Shown here one piece after another: positions 23,465 to 32,167 of a stretch of 38,537 bases of DNA (position 1 is its first letter; each line of letters starts with the position of its first letter). The DNA lies in NCBI GenBank assembly GCA_021826685.1, contig JAKAYT010000011.1, positions 1 through 38,537 on the forward strand. Direction: 5' to 3'. Position numbers and translations under genes: made by a program. Source of the stretch: Thermoplasmata archaeon. Lineage in GTDB: Archaea; Thermoplasmatota; Thermoplasmata; Lutacidiplasmatales; UBA184. The notes beneath the pieces were generated by a model. The model was given only the letters and a program-made list of their open reading frames with translations. It searched no databases and was not told the origin of the DNA.

Positions 23465-26400
23465 TTAGCGGGGCTCGCGTATTTGGGGGTTGTCGTGCGA
23501 CGGGCCGGCGGCGTCGGTCGCTGCGAACGACTCGAGCGTCGTTTGCTCGTCCGAACCGGGGAACAGGGTTCCGAGCGACTGCGTCAGGATCTCGACGCGC
23601 TGGCGCAGGTACGGAGGCACACCCTCGGCGGCGCCCAGGTGCGCGCTCAGGGCGAGGTACTTCCGGATCATGCCTTCGTAGACCGTCGGCAGGAGCTCCC
23701 CATCGCACGGGCTCGATCCGCGCCCGACGGCGGTGCATCGGCCCGAGAGAGGAGGTCGTCGGTAGCTCGTTCCGCAGGTCTTGCATCGGAACTTCTGCGT
23801 CGCGAAGCTGCGCAGGTTTCCCATCGCGTCGGGCAGGAAGTGCGTGGTCAGTATGCTCGCGATCGCTTCGGCCGCATCGACCGACCGGATCTGGTTCATC
23901 AGCGTCACCGACTGTTCGACCATATCGCTCATCGCGCGTCCGTCGCGACCGGCCGATCGGACCGGGCCACGGGCGATGTCGCGTGTATCGTGCGTGAAGG
24001 CGTAGAGATCGAGGGTGTGCGCGCCGCCGAGCCGGTGACCGACGGTGTCGAAAAGTGCCTCGACGTCCTTCGCGTTCGCCCGCCGCGCGGCGGCCCGGTA
24101 GAACTCGAGCGGGTAGCGGTCATTGAGGTCGAGGTGATGCGCCTCCTTGTCGACCTCGGTCGCGTCCAGGCGCGTCGTGAGGACGAGCGGCTTGTCCATC
24201 ATCGCCCCGCGCGTCTCGGGCAGGTACGCTCGGGAGAAGTTCAGCAGAGCGTCCAACAGGAGGGTGACGGAGTCCTCGTCGCCGTCGCAGTTCCGTCGCT
24301 TGGCCGCGTGGAAGATCGGGTGCGCGAAGCACGCCTCGGCCTCGGAGAAGCCGATGATGCGGCCCGCGACCGCGCCCGACGTGTGCGGCGCGAGGGCCGC
24401 GACGACCGCCCCGACGAGGTCCTCCGGGACCCGGGCCCGGTAGAAAGGGCTGAGCCCGTAGAGGTGGACGAGCTCGTCGTCGAGGAATTGGGACAGATGG
24501 AGGAGATACCGGCCGCACGATCGCGCCACGATGATGTCCTGCGGCCGCAGCTCGACCAGCTGATCGCTCCGTTCGAGCGGTCGGCCCGCCCAATCCTGGG
24601 TGTAGCCGAGCTCGCGGAGGCGCGCGATCTCCGTACCGATCTCGATTGGGCGGAAGTGGGTGAGCGGCAGGTCCATTAGGTCGAAGCGCGCGGTACCATC
24701 CTGGTAGACCGAGATCGCGTGCTCCGCCCGTAGGATGGCCTTTTCGATCGGTTCGGGGGTATGCCCCGCCGAAGTGAGTCCCTTGACTCCCTTGACCTGG
24801 GGGACGCGGTTGAGCCGGAGCCGTTGCAGCGCATCCCCCCAGAGTTCGTCGACCGGGAACGCGACCTGGATGGTGGTCCCGTTCGCTACCGTGTGCGCTC
24901 CGCAGGAACACCGGGGCCAGACCGAGCTCCGGGAGCACACCGGACATAGCCGGACCCCGAGTTGCGTCTGGACGGGCTGGCCCTTCATCGCGCGTCGGAC
25001 CGCCTCTCCGACGGATCGCGAGGGGCCCCCGGCCTCGCCCACGGGGAAGAGGCCGTGGACGTTCGGCTGCATCTTGCGCTGGTACGCTTTCTCGGGTCGA
25101 CCCACGCGTGCACCGACCCGGGAAGGGCTGCGAGGCATGACGGTCGCGCCGGCGAGCCGGCTCACGTAGGCGAGCGGATCCGGGTCGACCGGGTCGAGAA
25201 GGGTCTTGCGTACGAGGAGGCCGCCGACGATCTCGAGGCCGAGCGTGCCGACGAGAGCCTCGCTGGTTTCGGGCTCGCCGAGCACTTGTCCCGTAGGCCC
25301 ACGCGTGTGCAGGAACCCCAGGCGGGCGAGCAGCTCGCGCCAGACCTCGTCCCAAGGAAGCTCGAGCCGCCCGTCCCGCCAGGCCCCGGATCGCTCGACC
25401 TGCTCCGCGAGGGCCCGGATCTCCGCACTCGTGAGATCGTGCCAGAAGAGCAGCCACCGCGGGTGCAGTGGTACGCGGTAGCGTCGGGCGAGGGCGAGCG
25501 ACACGGCAAAGCTCTCCGCCCCCGCTCCCTCGGTCGCCGGCGCGCCCGCGGCGCGCAGCTCCTCTTCGTGCCAGTCCACCGTATAGGTTCCCGGCACGAG
25601 CGCGCGGTTGTTCTCGAGAAATTCCCCATAGGCGACGAGGATTTCCCCCAGATCGACGATCCGACGGATCTGCGGAAGGAGCGCTTCGGCCCGATCGACA
25701 TCGTGGACCGCCGTCACCGTACCATCGGAGAGTTCGACGATCGGCCCTTCGAGCAGATCGCAGATACCCATCGCGGCCGCCTTGCCCGGGTACTCGAGCT
25801 TGAGCTGGGTCCCGACGGCCACGAAATGCCGAAGAAGGACCATCGTCGCCGGGTTGATCGCGCACGCCGCGAGGCCCGTAGTTCGTGCGCGGCCGTAGAC
25901 GAGCCGAAACCCACCGGGCCGGTTCGGGTGCGCGAGGATCGGTCGCCCACCGACGCCGGCGTCGGCGAGGTACTTCGCCACCGAGCCGTCCTCCTCGTGC
26001 GCGGTCGAGTGCCCGAGATCGTTCAAGAACTCCCAATCTGGGATGGCGAGTTTGTCGACGATCCGTTTGATCTTCGAAGCCTTCTGACACATCCCTTCCG
26101 CGATGACGAGGCAGGCACCGCCGCGGATCCCGTTCGTCTTCACGCGATCGAGATTGCGGAACGCGCTGACCTCGGCGTCGCCCTCCGTCGCCTCGCCCGA
26201 AATGCAGACAGGAACGTGCCGCACGACCGTCGAGATCTCCTCGGGTGTCGGGACGTACTGGAGGTGCTGGAAATGCTTGTAGAGAGGGATCTCCTCCTGG
26301 TAGCGCCCGATCTCCTCGTGCGACGCACGGTAGGCAGCGAGGTGGAGGTCCCGGCGGATCACGTCGGCGAGCAGCACGCTCAGTGCCTGGGCGGTGCCAC

Positions 26401-26884
26401 CGGCCGCGCGGATGGGGCCGGCATAGTACAATTCGATGAACCTTCCCTCGGGGCCGTCGACGAGGTGGACCTCGGCGAGTCCCTCGAGCGGGGCGACGAG
26501 AATCCCTTCGGTCAGGATCGCGAGGCCGACACGCAGGGCGGCTTCGACACGTCGGGCGACACTCCCCGGCCGGCTCGTGTCGCTCGCGAGACGGCGGGCG
26601 ATCGCCACCGCCACCTCCTCCCGCGGCATCGCCCGGGCGAGGGTGCGGATCTCGTCGGCGATCCCATCGATGCCGAGGTGGGCCAGCAGCTTCTCGACCC
26701 GGCTCGCCATGTCCTGGGCACGGGGAATCTCCGGACGGGTCTCGGGGTCGATGCCGAGGCTGCGGGCGCGCTCGGCCACGGAATAACCCCGTTCGATCTC
26801 GCCCTCGATCGCCCGGAAATACGCTTCCACACCAGGGCCAAACGGGCGAGACCGATAAGGACCCGGCCACCACGCGTCGCCCAC
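23465..26884 (-). CDS. polC: DNA polymerase D (II) large catalytic subunit DP2
   Basis: A 1139-aa archaeal replicative polymerase subunit. It starts with the DP2 N-terminal domain (YFRAIEGEIERGYSVAERARSLG). The catalytic Asp motif NCDGDEDSV is at 865-873 (D867 and D869). Conserved blocks include ELYYAGPIRAAGGTAQALSVL, GIRGGACLVIAEGMCQKA and RMGRPEKA-like GARVGRPEKAYQRKMQPNVHGLFP. Zinc clusters appear at CPVCSRSSVWPRCSCG and FRCKTCGTSYRRP with a later Cys pair. Length is typical and no intein interrupts it. The start is GTG 26884; a minus-strand TATATGA at about 26930 supports a promoter with a short leader. DP1 (polB) is not in the window. Confidence 0.95.
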   Translation of the reverse strand: MGDAWWPGPYRSRPFGPGVEAYFRAIEGEIERGYSVAERARSLGIDPETRPEIPRAQDMASRVEKLLAHLGIDGIADEIRTLARAMPREEVAVAIARRLASDTSRPGSVARRVEAALRVGLAILTEGILVAPLEGLAEVHLVDGPEGRFIELYYAGPIRAAGGTAQALSVLLADVIRRDLHLAAYRASHEEIGRYQEEIPLYKHFQHLQYVPTPEEISTVVRHVPVCISGEATEGDAEVSAFRNLDRVKTNGIRGGACLVIAEGMCQKASKIKRIVDKLAIPDWEFLNDLGHSTAHEEDGSVAKYLADAGVGGRPILAHPNRPGGFRLVYGRARTTGLAACAINPATMVLLRHFVAVGTQLKLEYPGKAAAMGICDLLEGPIVELSDGTVTAVHDVDRAEALLPQIRRIVDLGEILVAYGEFLENNRALVPGTYTVDWHEEELRAAGAPATEGAGAESFAVSLALARRYRVPLHPRWLLFWHDLTSAEIRALAEQVERSGAWRDGRLELPWDEVWRELLARLGFLHTRGPTGQVLGEPETSEALVGTLGLEIVGGLLVRKTLLDPVDPDPLAYVSRLAGATVMPRSPSRVGARVGRPEKAYQRKMQPNVHGLFPVGEAGGPSRSVGEAVRRAMKGQPVQTQLGVRLCPVCSRSSVWPRCSCGAHTVANGTTIQVAFPVDELWGDALQRLRLNRVPQVKGVKGLTSAGHTPEPIEKAILRAEHAISVYQDGTARFDLMDLPLTHFRPIEIGTEIARLRELGYTQDWAGRPLERSDQLVELRPQDIIVARSCGRYLLHLSQFLDDELVHLYGLSPFYRARVPEDLVGAVVAALAPHTSGAVAGRIIGFSEAEACFAHPIFHAAKRRNCDGDEDSVTLLLDALLNFSRAYLPETRGAMMDKPLVLTTRLDATEVDKEAHHLDLNDRYPLEFYRAAARRANAKDVEALFDTVGHRLGGAHTLDLYAFTHDTRDIARGPVRSAGRDGRAMSDMVEQSVTLMNQIRSVDAAEAIASILTTHFLPDAMGNLRSFATQKFRCKTCGTSYRRPPLSGRCTAVGRGSSPCDGELLPTVYEGMIRKYLALSAHLGAAEGVPPYLRQRVEILTQSLGTLFPGSDEQTTLESFAATDAAGPSHDNPQIREPR
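23479..23484 (-). promoter_or_regulatory. Candidate TATA box for tRNA-Arg inside the polC 3' end
   Basis: Minus-strand AAATAC centred about 26 nt before the first tRNA base, within the last codons of polC. It would let the tRNA be transcribed independently of polC. Confidence 0.4.
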
Positions 26885-27060
26885 GCCGGCGCCACGCCTG
26901 CGTGCCCGTCGCCCGACCCGGGAGAGGCGTCATATAGGCCATCCTTTTGACCGACGAGGCGGAGGCGTCCGCCGGTGGGCCTTGGCCCACGAACTGCCCC
27001 TCCGCTCGCAGCCGGGGGACCAATGACGCCTACCTGTCCGGAAAGGGAAGGTAGGCAAAG
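26885..27060. promoter_or_regulatory. Divergent promoter region between polC and the Ehr operon
   Basis: This 176-bp region contains an AT-rich patch (CATATAGG on plus, TATATGA on minus, about 26931-26938) that could serve either direction. It also holds a perfect hairpin GTGGGCC-TT-GGCCCAC (26975-26990) and the inverted repeat described separately, next to the Ehr start codon. Confidence 0.4.
27029..27055 (+). promoter_or_regulatory. Inverted repeat covering the ribosome-binding sequence of the Ehr operon
   Basis: CCTACCT (27029-27035) and AGGTAGG (27049-27055) are perfect 7-bp arms separated by 13 nt. The right arm is also the likely Shine-Dalgarno, ending 5 nt before the GTG at 27061. In mRNA the hairpin would hide the ribosome-binding site, and as DNA it could be an operator. 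Confidence 0.4.
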
Positions 27061-28017
27061 GTGGACGCCGCATCGGTAGTAATCGTCGTGCTCCAGGCGG
27101 GCACCGTACTGCTCCTCGCGCCGCTGGTCGCAGGAATCGCGGCCCGTTGGAAGGCGTGGACGGAGTCCCGCCGGGGTCCCCCGATCCTCCAGCCCTACCT
27201 CGACCTCGCGAAGTACCTGCGCAAGGAGACCGTCGTTCCCCGGGGGGCCTCGTGGCTCTTCGTCGGCGCGCCGTTCGTCGCCTTCGCGGCCTACGCCACA
27301 ATCTCGGTTATCCTACCGATTGTGACGCCGTACCCGATCCCGGTCGCTCCGCTCGCCGACTTCCTCGGCGGGGGGCTCCTCTTCGGGCTCGCGGGCGCAG
27401 TCACGCTGCTCGCGGCGATCGACTCGTCGAGCAACTATCCAGCGCTCGGCGCGAGCCGTTCCGTATCGTTCACGGCGTTCGCCGAGCCGACGCTCATCGT
27501 CGTCTTTTTCGGCGTCGCGCTGATAACCGGGACGAACAACCCGTACACGACCAACAACGTCCTCGCCGCATCGTTCGCGAGCTACGTCAGTCCCACGCAC
27601 CTGCTGGTGATGGCGGCATTCTTCCTATTGCTCCTGTTCGAGACCGGCAAGCTTCCGGTCGAGAGCGTCGGACTCTCCGAACTTGGCATGCTCGACGACG
27701 GCCGCACCTTCGAGCACTCCGGCCGCCTGCTTGGCCTCTTTCGCTGGAATAGCTGGATGAAGCAGTTCCTGCTCTTCTCGGTCTTCCTCAACGTATTCGC
27801 GCTACCGTGGGGGATGCTGAGCGCGTCGACGGTACCGGCGGCGCTCGCAAACGTCGTGATCCTCCTGGGAAAAATGCTCGTCCTGGTCGCGGTGATGGTC
27901 GTCCTCGAGGCGACACTTGCCAAAGTCCGCCTGTTCAAGGTCCGCGACTTCCTCGCGCTCTCCTTTTCACTCGCAGTCCTCGCGGTCTTCGCCTTCGCCG
28001 TCCTCGGAGGAGCGTAG
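27061..28017 (+). CDS. Ehr complex membrane subunit, HyfC/HycD/NuoH-like
   Basis: A 318-aa membrane protein with about eight hydrophobic helices, homologous to the NuoH/HyfC subunit that connects the hydrophilic arm to the ion-pumping arm. Characteristic segments are GPPILQPYLDLAKYLRKETVV after the first helix, GASRSVSFTAFAEPTLIVVFF, and LFETGKLPVESVGLSELGMLDDGRTFEHSGR, the acidic loop near the quinone or electron-transfer site. The GTG start is preceded by AAGGTAGG. It is first of six genes with spacings of 3-6 bp or overlaps. The family is certain; the assignment to a hydrogenase-4-type complex follows from its neighbours. Confidence 0.92.
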   Translation: MDAASVVIVVLQAGTVLLLAPLVAGIAARWKAWTESRRGPPILQPYLDLAKYLRKETVVPRGASWLFVGAPFVAFAAYATISVILPIVTPYPIPVAPLADFLGGGLLFGLAGAVTLLAAIDSSSNYPALGASRSVSFTAFAEPTLIVVFFGVALITGTNNPYTTNNVLAASFASYVSPTHLLVMAAFFLLLLFETGKLPVESVGLSELGMLDDGRTFEHSGRLLGLFRWNSWMKQFLLFSVFLNVFALPWGMLSASTVPAALANVVILLGKMLVLVAVMVVLEATLAKVRLFKVRDFLALSFSLAVLAVFAFAVLGGA

Positions 28018-28020
28018 GGG

Positions 28021-28671
28021 ATGGACACCACCGGGACGGTCGAGGGGCTCCTAGGCCTCGGAATCCTCCTCAGCGCGCTGTACCTGCAGAGCGAGTCGTT
28101 CATCGACCCGCTGGCGAGCGGTATCGCCGTCCAATCGCTGCTCGTCGCCGGCCTCATCGGCTGGCTCGCCTACGCGAACGGGAGTCTCGAGCTCGCGGTC
28201 GTCGCGCTGCTCGTCCTCGGGGTCCGGGCGATCCTAATCCCGATCCTCCTCCGCCGGCAAATCCGAGCGTTTCGCTGGCGCGCCCGGGAGCTGCGGGCGG
28301 CACAGCGCGTCACGGGTCACGCACTCGCGGCCGTCGCGATCGCGATCGTTGCCTGGTTCATCTTCCAAGAGACGCTCGCGCCGTTCCTGCCTCCAATCCC
28401 GGGGGTCGCCCTCCCGTTTGTCCTCCTCGCGGAGGGGCTTTTGATGCTCGCGACCCGGACGAACACGCTGGTCCAGGTAATCGGCTACCTTGAGGAGGAG
28501 AACGCAATCGTCTACGCCGGCGTGCTGTTCGTCGTCGCCTTTCCGCTCCTGATCGAGACCGTCGTCTTCCTGGACGTCCTCGGCGTCGTTCTCGTCTCGA
28601 TCATCCTTTCGATCCAGCGGAACGTCTTCGGGGCCCCGGAGGAGGAGGCTTTGGAGGAGCTGACCGGATGA
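28021..28671 (+). CDS. Ehr complex membrane subunit, HyfE/NuoK-like
   Basis: A 216-aa membrane protein with about six helices. The C-terminal half carries the HyfE/NuoK-like signature VIGYLEEENAIVYAGVLFVVAFPLLIETVVFLDVL, with Glu residues buried in helices that are candidates for proton translocation. It starts 3 bp after HyfC-like and ends overlapping the next gene as ATGA. The short acidic C-terminal tail (PEEEALEEL) is cytoplasmic. Confidence 0.88.
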   Translation: MDTTGTVEGLLGLGILLSALYLQSESFIDPLASGIAVQSLLVAGLIGWLAYANGSLELAVVALLVLGVRAILIPILLRRQIRAFRWRARELRAAQRVTGHALAAVAIAIVAWFIFQETLAPFLPPIPGVALPFVLLAEGLLMLATRTNTLVQVIGYLEEENAIVYAGVLFVVAFPLLIETVVFLDVLGVVLVSIILSIQRNVFGAPEEEALEELTG

Positions 28672-30098
28672 ACCCCTCCGACCCTCTCCTCTGGCTCACA
28701 GTCGTCCTGGTGGCGCCGATCGCCGGGGCGCTCCTCCCGCTCGGTTTCGGCGTCGTCGGCGCGCGCCGTGCGGCTCGCGCGGCCTCGGTGGTCGCATGGG
28801 TTGGCGCGGCGGCGTTGCTCGTACTCGGCGCGAACGCCCAGTGGGGCGCCTACTTTGGGATCGACTCGGTCAGCGACCTCTTCCTCTTCGTCGTCGCATC
28901 GATCTACGCCCTGTCGACGTGGCACTCGCGCGCGTACCTGGCGGCGATCCACGCGCCGTTCCTGACGTCACAGCGGTATTACGCGCTGCTCGGCGCCTTC
29001 GCCTTCGCAATGCTGCTTACGCTCTCGGTGAGCGACCTCGGTCTGATGTGGATCGGAGTCGAGGGAACGACGATCGCGAGCGCGCTCCTCATCGTGCTCG
29101 AACGGCGTCCGGCGAGCGTCGAAGCGGCGTGGCGCTACACGCTGATCGCCTCCGCCGGCCTCTCGATCGCGCTGTTCGCGCTGATCCTGCTCTACGGCAC
29201 GACCGGCACGCTGAACGCCTTCGAGCTTGCCGCGCACCCGCTGCCGCTGACGGCCCCGATTGCCTTCGCGGTGTCGCTCGCGCTCATCGGATACGGGACG
29301 AAGGTGGGGCTCTTTCCGATGCACACTTGGCTTCCGGACGCGCATTCGGAAGCCCCCTCCCCGATCAGCGCGCTGTTCTCAGGCGTGCTGCTCCCCACCG
29401 CGCTCTACGCCTTCCTCCGGGTCTACGACGTCGTGGCCGCTCCGGTGCCAGCGACCCTCTACGGTCTCGTGGTCGTCGTCGGTCTCGCGACGGCGGTCGT
29501 CGCCGCCTTCCTATTGCAGCGCCAGCGTTCGTACAAACGCCTTTTCGCCTATTCGAGCATGGAGATCATGGGTCTCGCCGTCGTGGGCGTTGGCCTCGGT
29601 GGAATCGCGCTGTACGGCGCGCTCGTCCTTGTGGTCGCACACGCCTTCGCGAAGTCGGCGGCGTTCTACACCTCGGGCAACGTGCTGCGGCACACCGGCA
29701 CGACGCGTATGGAGGAGGTGCGCGGCCTGCGCACGCGCCTTCCCTGGACTGGGGCGACCTGGGCGGCGAGCGCGGCGGCCGTCACCGGCGCCCCGCCGTT
29801 CGGCACCTTTCTGGGCGAGGTGCTGATCCTCACCGGCGCTTTCGCGCTCGGCCAGTACGCGGTCGCGGCGGCGCTCGTCGTCGTGATCGTCATCTCGTTC
29901 ATCGGGGTCAACTGGCAGATCGGCCGGATGGTTTTCGGCTCGGAAGATCGGGAGGCGGCGCGTGAGGCCGAGCCGATCCGGGATCTCGGGATTCCCTGGC
30001 TCTGCCTTGGGGTTACCGTCGCGATTGGCGTCGCGAGCCTGCCATACCTGGCGCCGGCGATACGGGCCGCGGCCATGTCGCTTGGAGGAAGCTTGTGA
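28668..30098 (+). CDS. Ehr complex ion-pumping subunit, HyfF/NuoM-like
   Basis: A 476-aa antiporter-type membrane protein with about 14 helices. The conserved Glu of helix TM5 is E132 (LMWIGVEGTTIASA), and the Lys of TM7 is K212 (GYGTKVGLFPMHTWLPDAHSEAPSPISALFSG). Both are essential for proton pumping in complex I homologues. The TM12 region contains AKSAAFYTSGNVLR. The ATG overlaps the HyfE-like stop, and the stop overlaps the large-subunit GTG. This is one of two pumping subunits in the operon. Confidence 0.93.
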   Translation: MNPSDPLLWLTVVLVAPIAGALLPLGFGVVGARRAARAASVVAWVGAAALLVLGANAQWGAYFGIDSVSDLFLFVVASIYALSTWHSRAYLAAIHAPFLTSQRYYALLGAFAFAMLLTLSVSDLGLMWIGVEGTTIASALLIVLERRPASVEAAWRYTLIASAGLSIALFALILLYGTTGTLNAFELAAHPLPLTAPIAFAVSLALIGYGTKVGLFPMHTWLPDAHSEAPSPISALFSGVLLPTALYAFLRVYDVVAAPVPATLYGLVVVVGLATAVVAAFLLQRQRSYKRLFAYSSMEIMGLAVVGVGLGGIALYGALVLVVAHAFAKSAAFYTSGNVLRHTGTTRMEEVRGLRTRLPWTGATWAASAAAVTGAPPFGTFLGEVLILTGAFALGQYAVAAALVVVIVISFIGVNWQIGRMVFGSEDREAAREAEPIRDLGIPWLCLGVTVAIGVASLPYLAPAIRAAAMSLGGSL

Positions 30099-31414
30099 GC
30101 CCGGCCCCGTTCGACGTCGCGCGAGGTTCGGCGTTCCGCCCCTCCGACCGCACGGCGCTCGCCTACGTTTCCCGCGACGGCGCGCTCGCGCTGTACAACG
30201 ATTACGCGACGCACCGCTCGACGCTCGTCCACGAGCCGGTGCTGAGAGGGGAGGATCTCGAGGTGCGAGCACGCTGGCGCGGCGCCGCGCCGGGGCCCCG
30301 GACGGTGTCGGTCGGTGGGCGGGTCCAGGGTTACGGCGTCTTCACGTTCCCGTACGGGCCCGTAGCGATGGGCACTGCGGAGGCCGGGGCGTTCGACCTC
30401 GTGACGTACGGGGAGCGGATTCTCGAGCTCGTCCCGACCGTCGGCTACAAGGACCGGGGAATCGAACAGGCTGTCGTCGGGCGTACGGTCGAGGATGCGG
30501 CACTCTGGGTCGAGAGGCGGGCCGGCGTCTTCGCTCTCGCCCACGTCTCGGCGTTCCTGGCAGCAGCGGAAGCGGCCGCCGGACGTTCCGTTCCCGAGCG
30601 GGAGCTGTGGCGCCGGGCGCTGGCCCAAGAGCTCCAGAGGATCCAAGCACACCTCCGCCTCCTCGCTCGCGTCGCCGATGGGGCCAGCCAGAACGTCGGA
30701 GCGGCGCAGGTCCACGCGCTCGAGGAGGAACTCCTCCGGGCGATCTCGCGATGCTTCGGGCATCGCTGGGGGTTCGGGGCCCTCCTACCGGCGCACCCGT
30801 CGGACCGGCTCGACCGCAACGGGCGCACGGAGCTCGCGGATCGGCTTGGCCGGATCTCCCGAGGATTCAACGGACTGTGGGAGACGTTCCTCACCTCACG
30901 GACGTTCATCGATCGGATTCAGGGCACCGGGACGGTCCCAGCCGCGGAGTCCGTCCGATGGGCCGCGGTCGGCCCCACGTTGCGCGCCTCGTCGATCGCC
31001 TGGGACGACCGACTACGCCAGCCGAGCGTGCCGTACACCGATCTCTTCGTCCCGCTCGCGACGGAGGCGAACGGCGACGCGCTCGCTCGCGTCCTCGTCC
31101 GCCAGGAGGAGATCCGTGCGAGTTTCCTGATGCTCGAGCAGATGCTCGAACGCTGGGAGGGTGTGGGCGCCGGTGAGGTGATTCCCTCACCCGGGATCGC
31201 TCCCAGCCGGGGCATCGCCCGCGTGGAGGCCCCGAACGGGGATCTCGTCTACGACGTCACGATCGCCGATGGGCGCGTCGCCTCCCTCCAGAGCCGGAGC
31301 CCGAGCGAGGCGAACTGGCCCGTGATGGCGCTGAGCCTGCGTGGCGCGGTGTTCACGGACTTCGTGTTCTCGCTCGAGAGCTTTGGTTCGTCGTTCGCCG
31401 AGACGGATGGGTAA
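30095..31414 (+). CDS. Ehr complex large subunit: NiFe-hydrogenase/NuoCD-like without nickel ligands
   Basis: A 439-aa fusion of a short NuoC-like N-terminal domain (about 1-105) and a NuoD/HycE-like domain. In real [NiFe] hydrogenases the metal is held by a CGxC near VER and a DPCxxC at the C-terminus. Here the first motif is VERR-A143-G-V-F146-ALAH, and the second is SLES-F430-G-S-S433, so all four cysteines are gone. Other scaffold segments remain (YGPVAMGTAEAG, TVGYKDRGIEQ, ELQRIQAHL). The start is GTG with GGAGG 6-7 nt upstream, overlapping HyfF-like. Loss of nickel ligands with otherwise good conservation matches the Ehr family and argues against H2 chemistry. Confidence 0.88.
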   Translation: MSPAPFDVARGSAFRPSDRTALAYVSRDGALALYNDYATHRSTLVHEPVLRGEDLEVRARWRGAAPGPRTVSVGGRVQGYGVFTFPYGPVAMGTAEAGAFDLVTYGERILELVPTVGYKDRGIEQAVVGRTVEDAALWVERRAGVFALAHVSAFLAAAEAAAGRSVPERELWRRALAQELQRIQAHLRLLARVADGASQNVGAAQVHALEEELLRAISRCFGHRWGFGALLPAHPSDRLDRNGRTELADRLGRISRGFNGLWETFLTSRTFIDRIQGTGTVPAAESVRWAAVGPTLRASSIAWDDRLRQPSVPYTDLFVPLATEANGDALARVLVRQEEIRASFLMLEQMLERWEGVGAGEVIPSPGIAPSRGIARVEAPNGDLVYDVTIADGRVASLQSRSPSEANWPVMALSLRGAVFTDFVFSLESFGSSFAETDG

Positions 31415-31420
31415 GGGACG

Positions 31421-32167
31421 ATGACGAGTTGGATCCGCCACTCAGCCGCGCGCGGAATCCTGACGAGCCGCTACCCAGACCGGGCGGCGACCGACGAGGA
31501 ACTCCCAGAGGCCGGGCGCACCCCGACCGCCCATCCGGAAGAGCTCGCGCGCCTGTCGGATGGGGAGCGGTCGCTCTGCCCCACGGGTGCGATCCGGGAG
31601 CAGGCGGTCGACCAGGGACGCTGCATCCGGTGCGAGCGCTGCTTCGCGTTCGGCCTTCGCCCGTTGGGGTCGCCAGCGATGAACGTCGGGACGCGCGAGG
31701 AGCTCCGGGAAAGCGCGGGTCTGGCCGATCGGCGACCGACGTCGGTGGCGCCGTTCGGCACCTCCCTGCACGTCTTCATGATCGACGTCGGCAGCTGTCA
31801 CGCGTGCAACGCCGAGGTCCTCGCCCTCGGCACGCCGTACTACGACCTGAACCGGCTGGGCCTCTTCTTCACGAACTCTCCCCGGCACGCCGACGTCCTC
31901 GTGGTCGTCGGGGTCCCGACCCCTGAGATGGTGGAGCCTCTGCGGCGGACGTACGAAGCGATGCCGGGACCGAAGGCAGTCCTCGCCGTTGGAGCCTGCG
32001 CGATCGACAGGGGAATCTTCGCCGACGGTCCGCGGACGGGATCGTCTGTCGGTGAGATCGTCCCAGTGGACCTCTACGTCGCTGGTTGTCCTCCGCCTCC
32101 CGTCGCGATCCTCGAGGGAGTCCTTGCCCTCGCCGGGCGCGGAGCGACGCCAGAGGAGAGACGGTGA
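31421..32167 (+). CDS. Ehr complex small subunit: half-ferredoxin fused to NuoB/HyfI-like
   Basis: A 248-aa fusion. Residues about 45-80 are a remnant of a ferredoxin: C53 (LCPTGAI), then C68, C71 and C74 (CIRCERC), exactly the four ligands of one [4Fe-4S] cluster. Residues about 115-240 are the NuoB/HyfI domain, with cluster N2-type ligands C126 and C129 (GSCHACNAE), C193 (GACAIDRG) and C223 (AGCPPPP). It receives or delivers electrons beside the metal-free large subunit. The ATG is 6 bp after the large-subunit stop, and its stop overlaps HyfB-like as GTGA. A separate HyfA or HyfH ferredoxin is absent, consistent with this fusion replacing it. Confidence 0.88.
   Translation: MTSWIRHSAARGILTSRYPDRAATDEELPEAGRTPTAHPEELARLSDGERSLCPTGAIREQAVDQGRCIRCERCFAFGLRPLGSPAMNVGTREELRESAGLADRRPTSVAPFGTSLHVFMIDVGSCHACNAEVLALGTPYYDLNRLGLFFTNSPRHADVLVVVGVPTPEMVEPLRRTYEAMPGPKAVLAVGACAIDRGIFADGPRTGSSVGEIVPVDLYVAGCPPPPVAILEGVLALAGRGATPEERR

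Noticed and set aside
24120-27023. 967-codon minus-strand frame over polC
   Set aside because: An out-of-frame shadow of polC, rich in Arg/Pro/Gly, with no domains.
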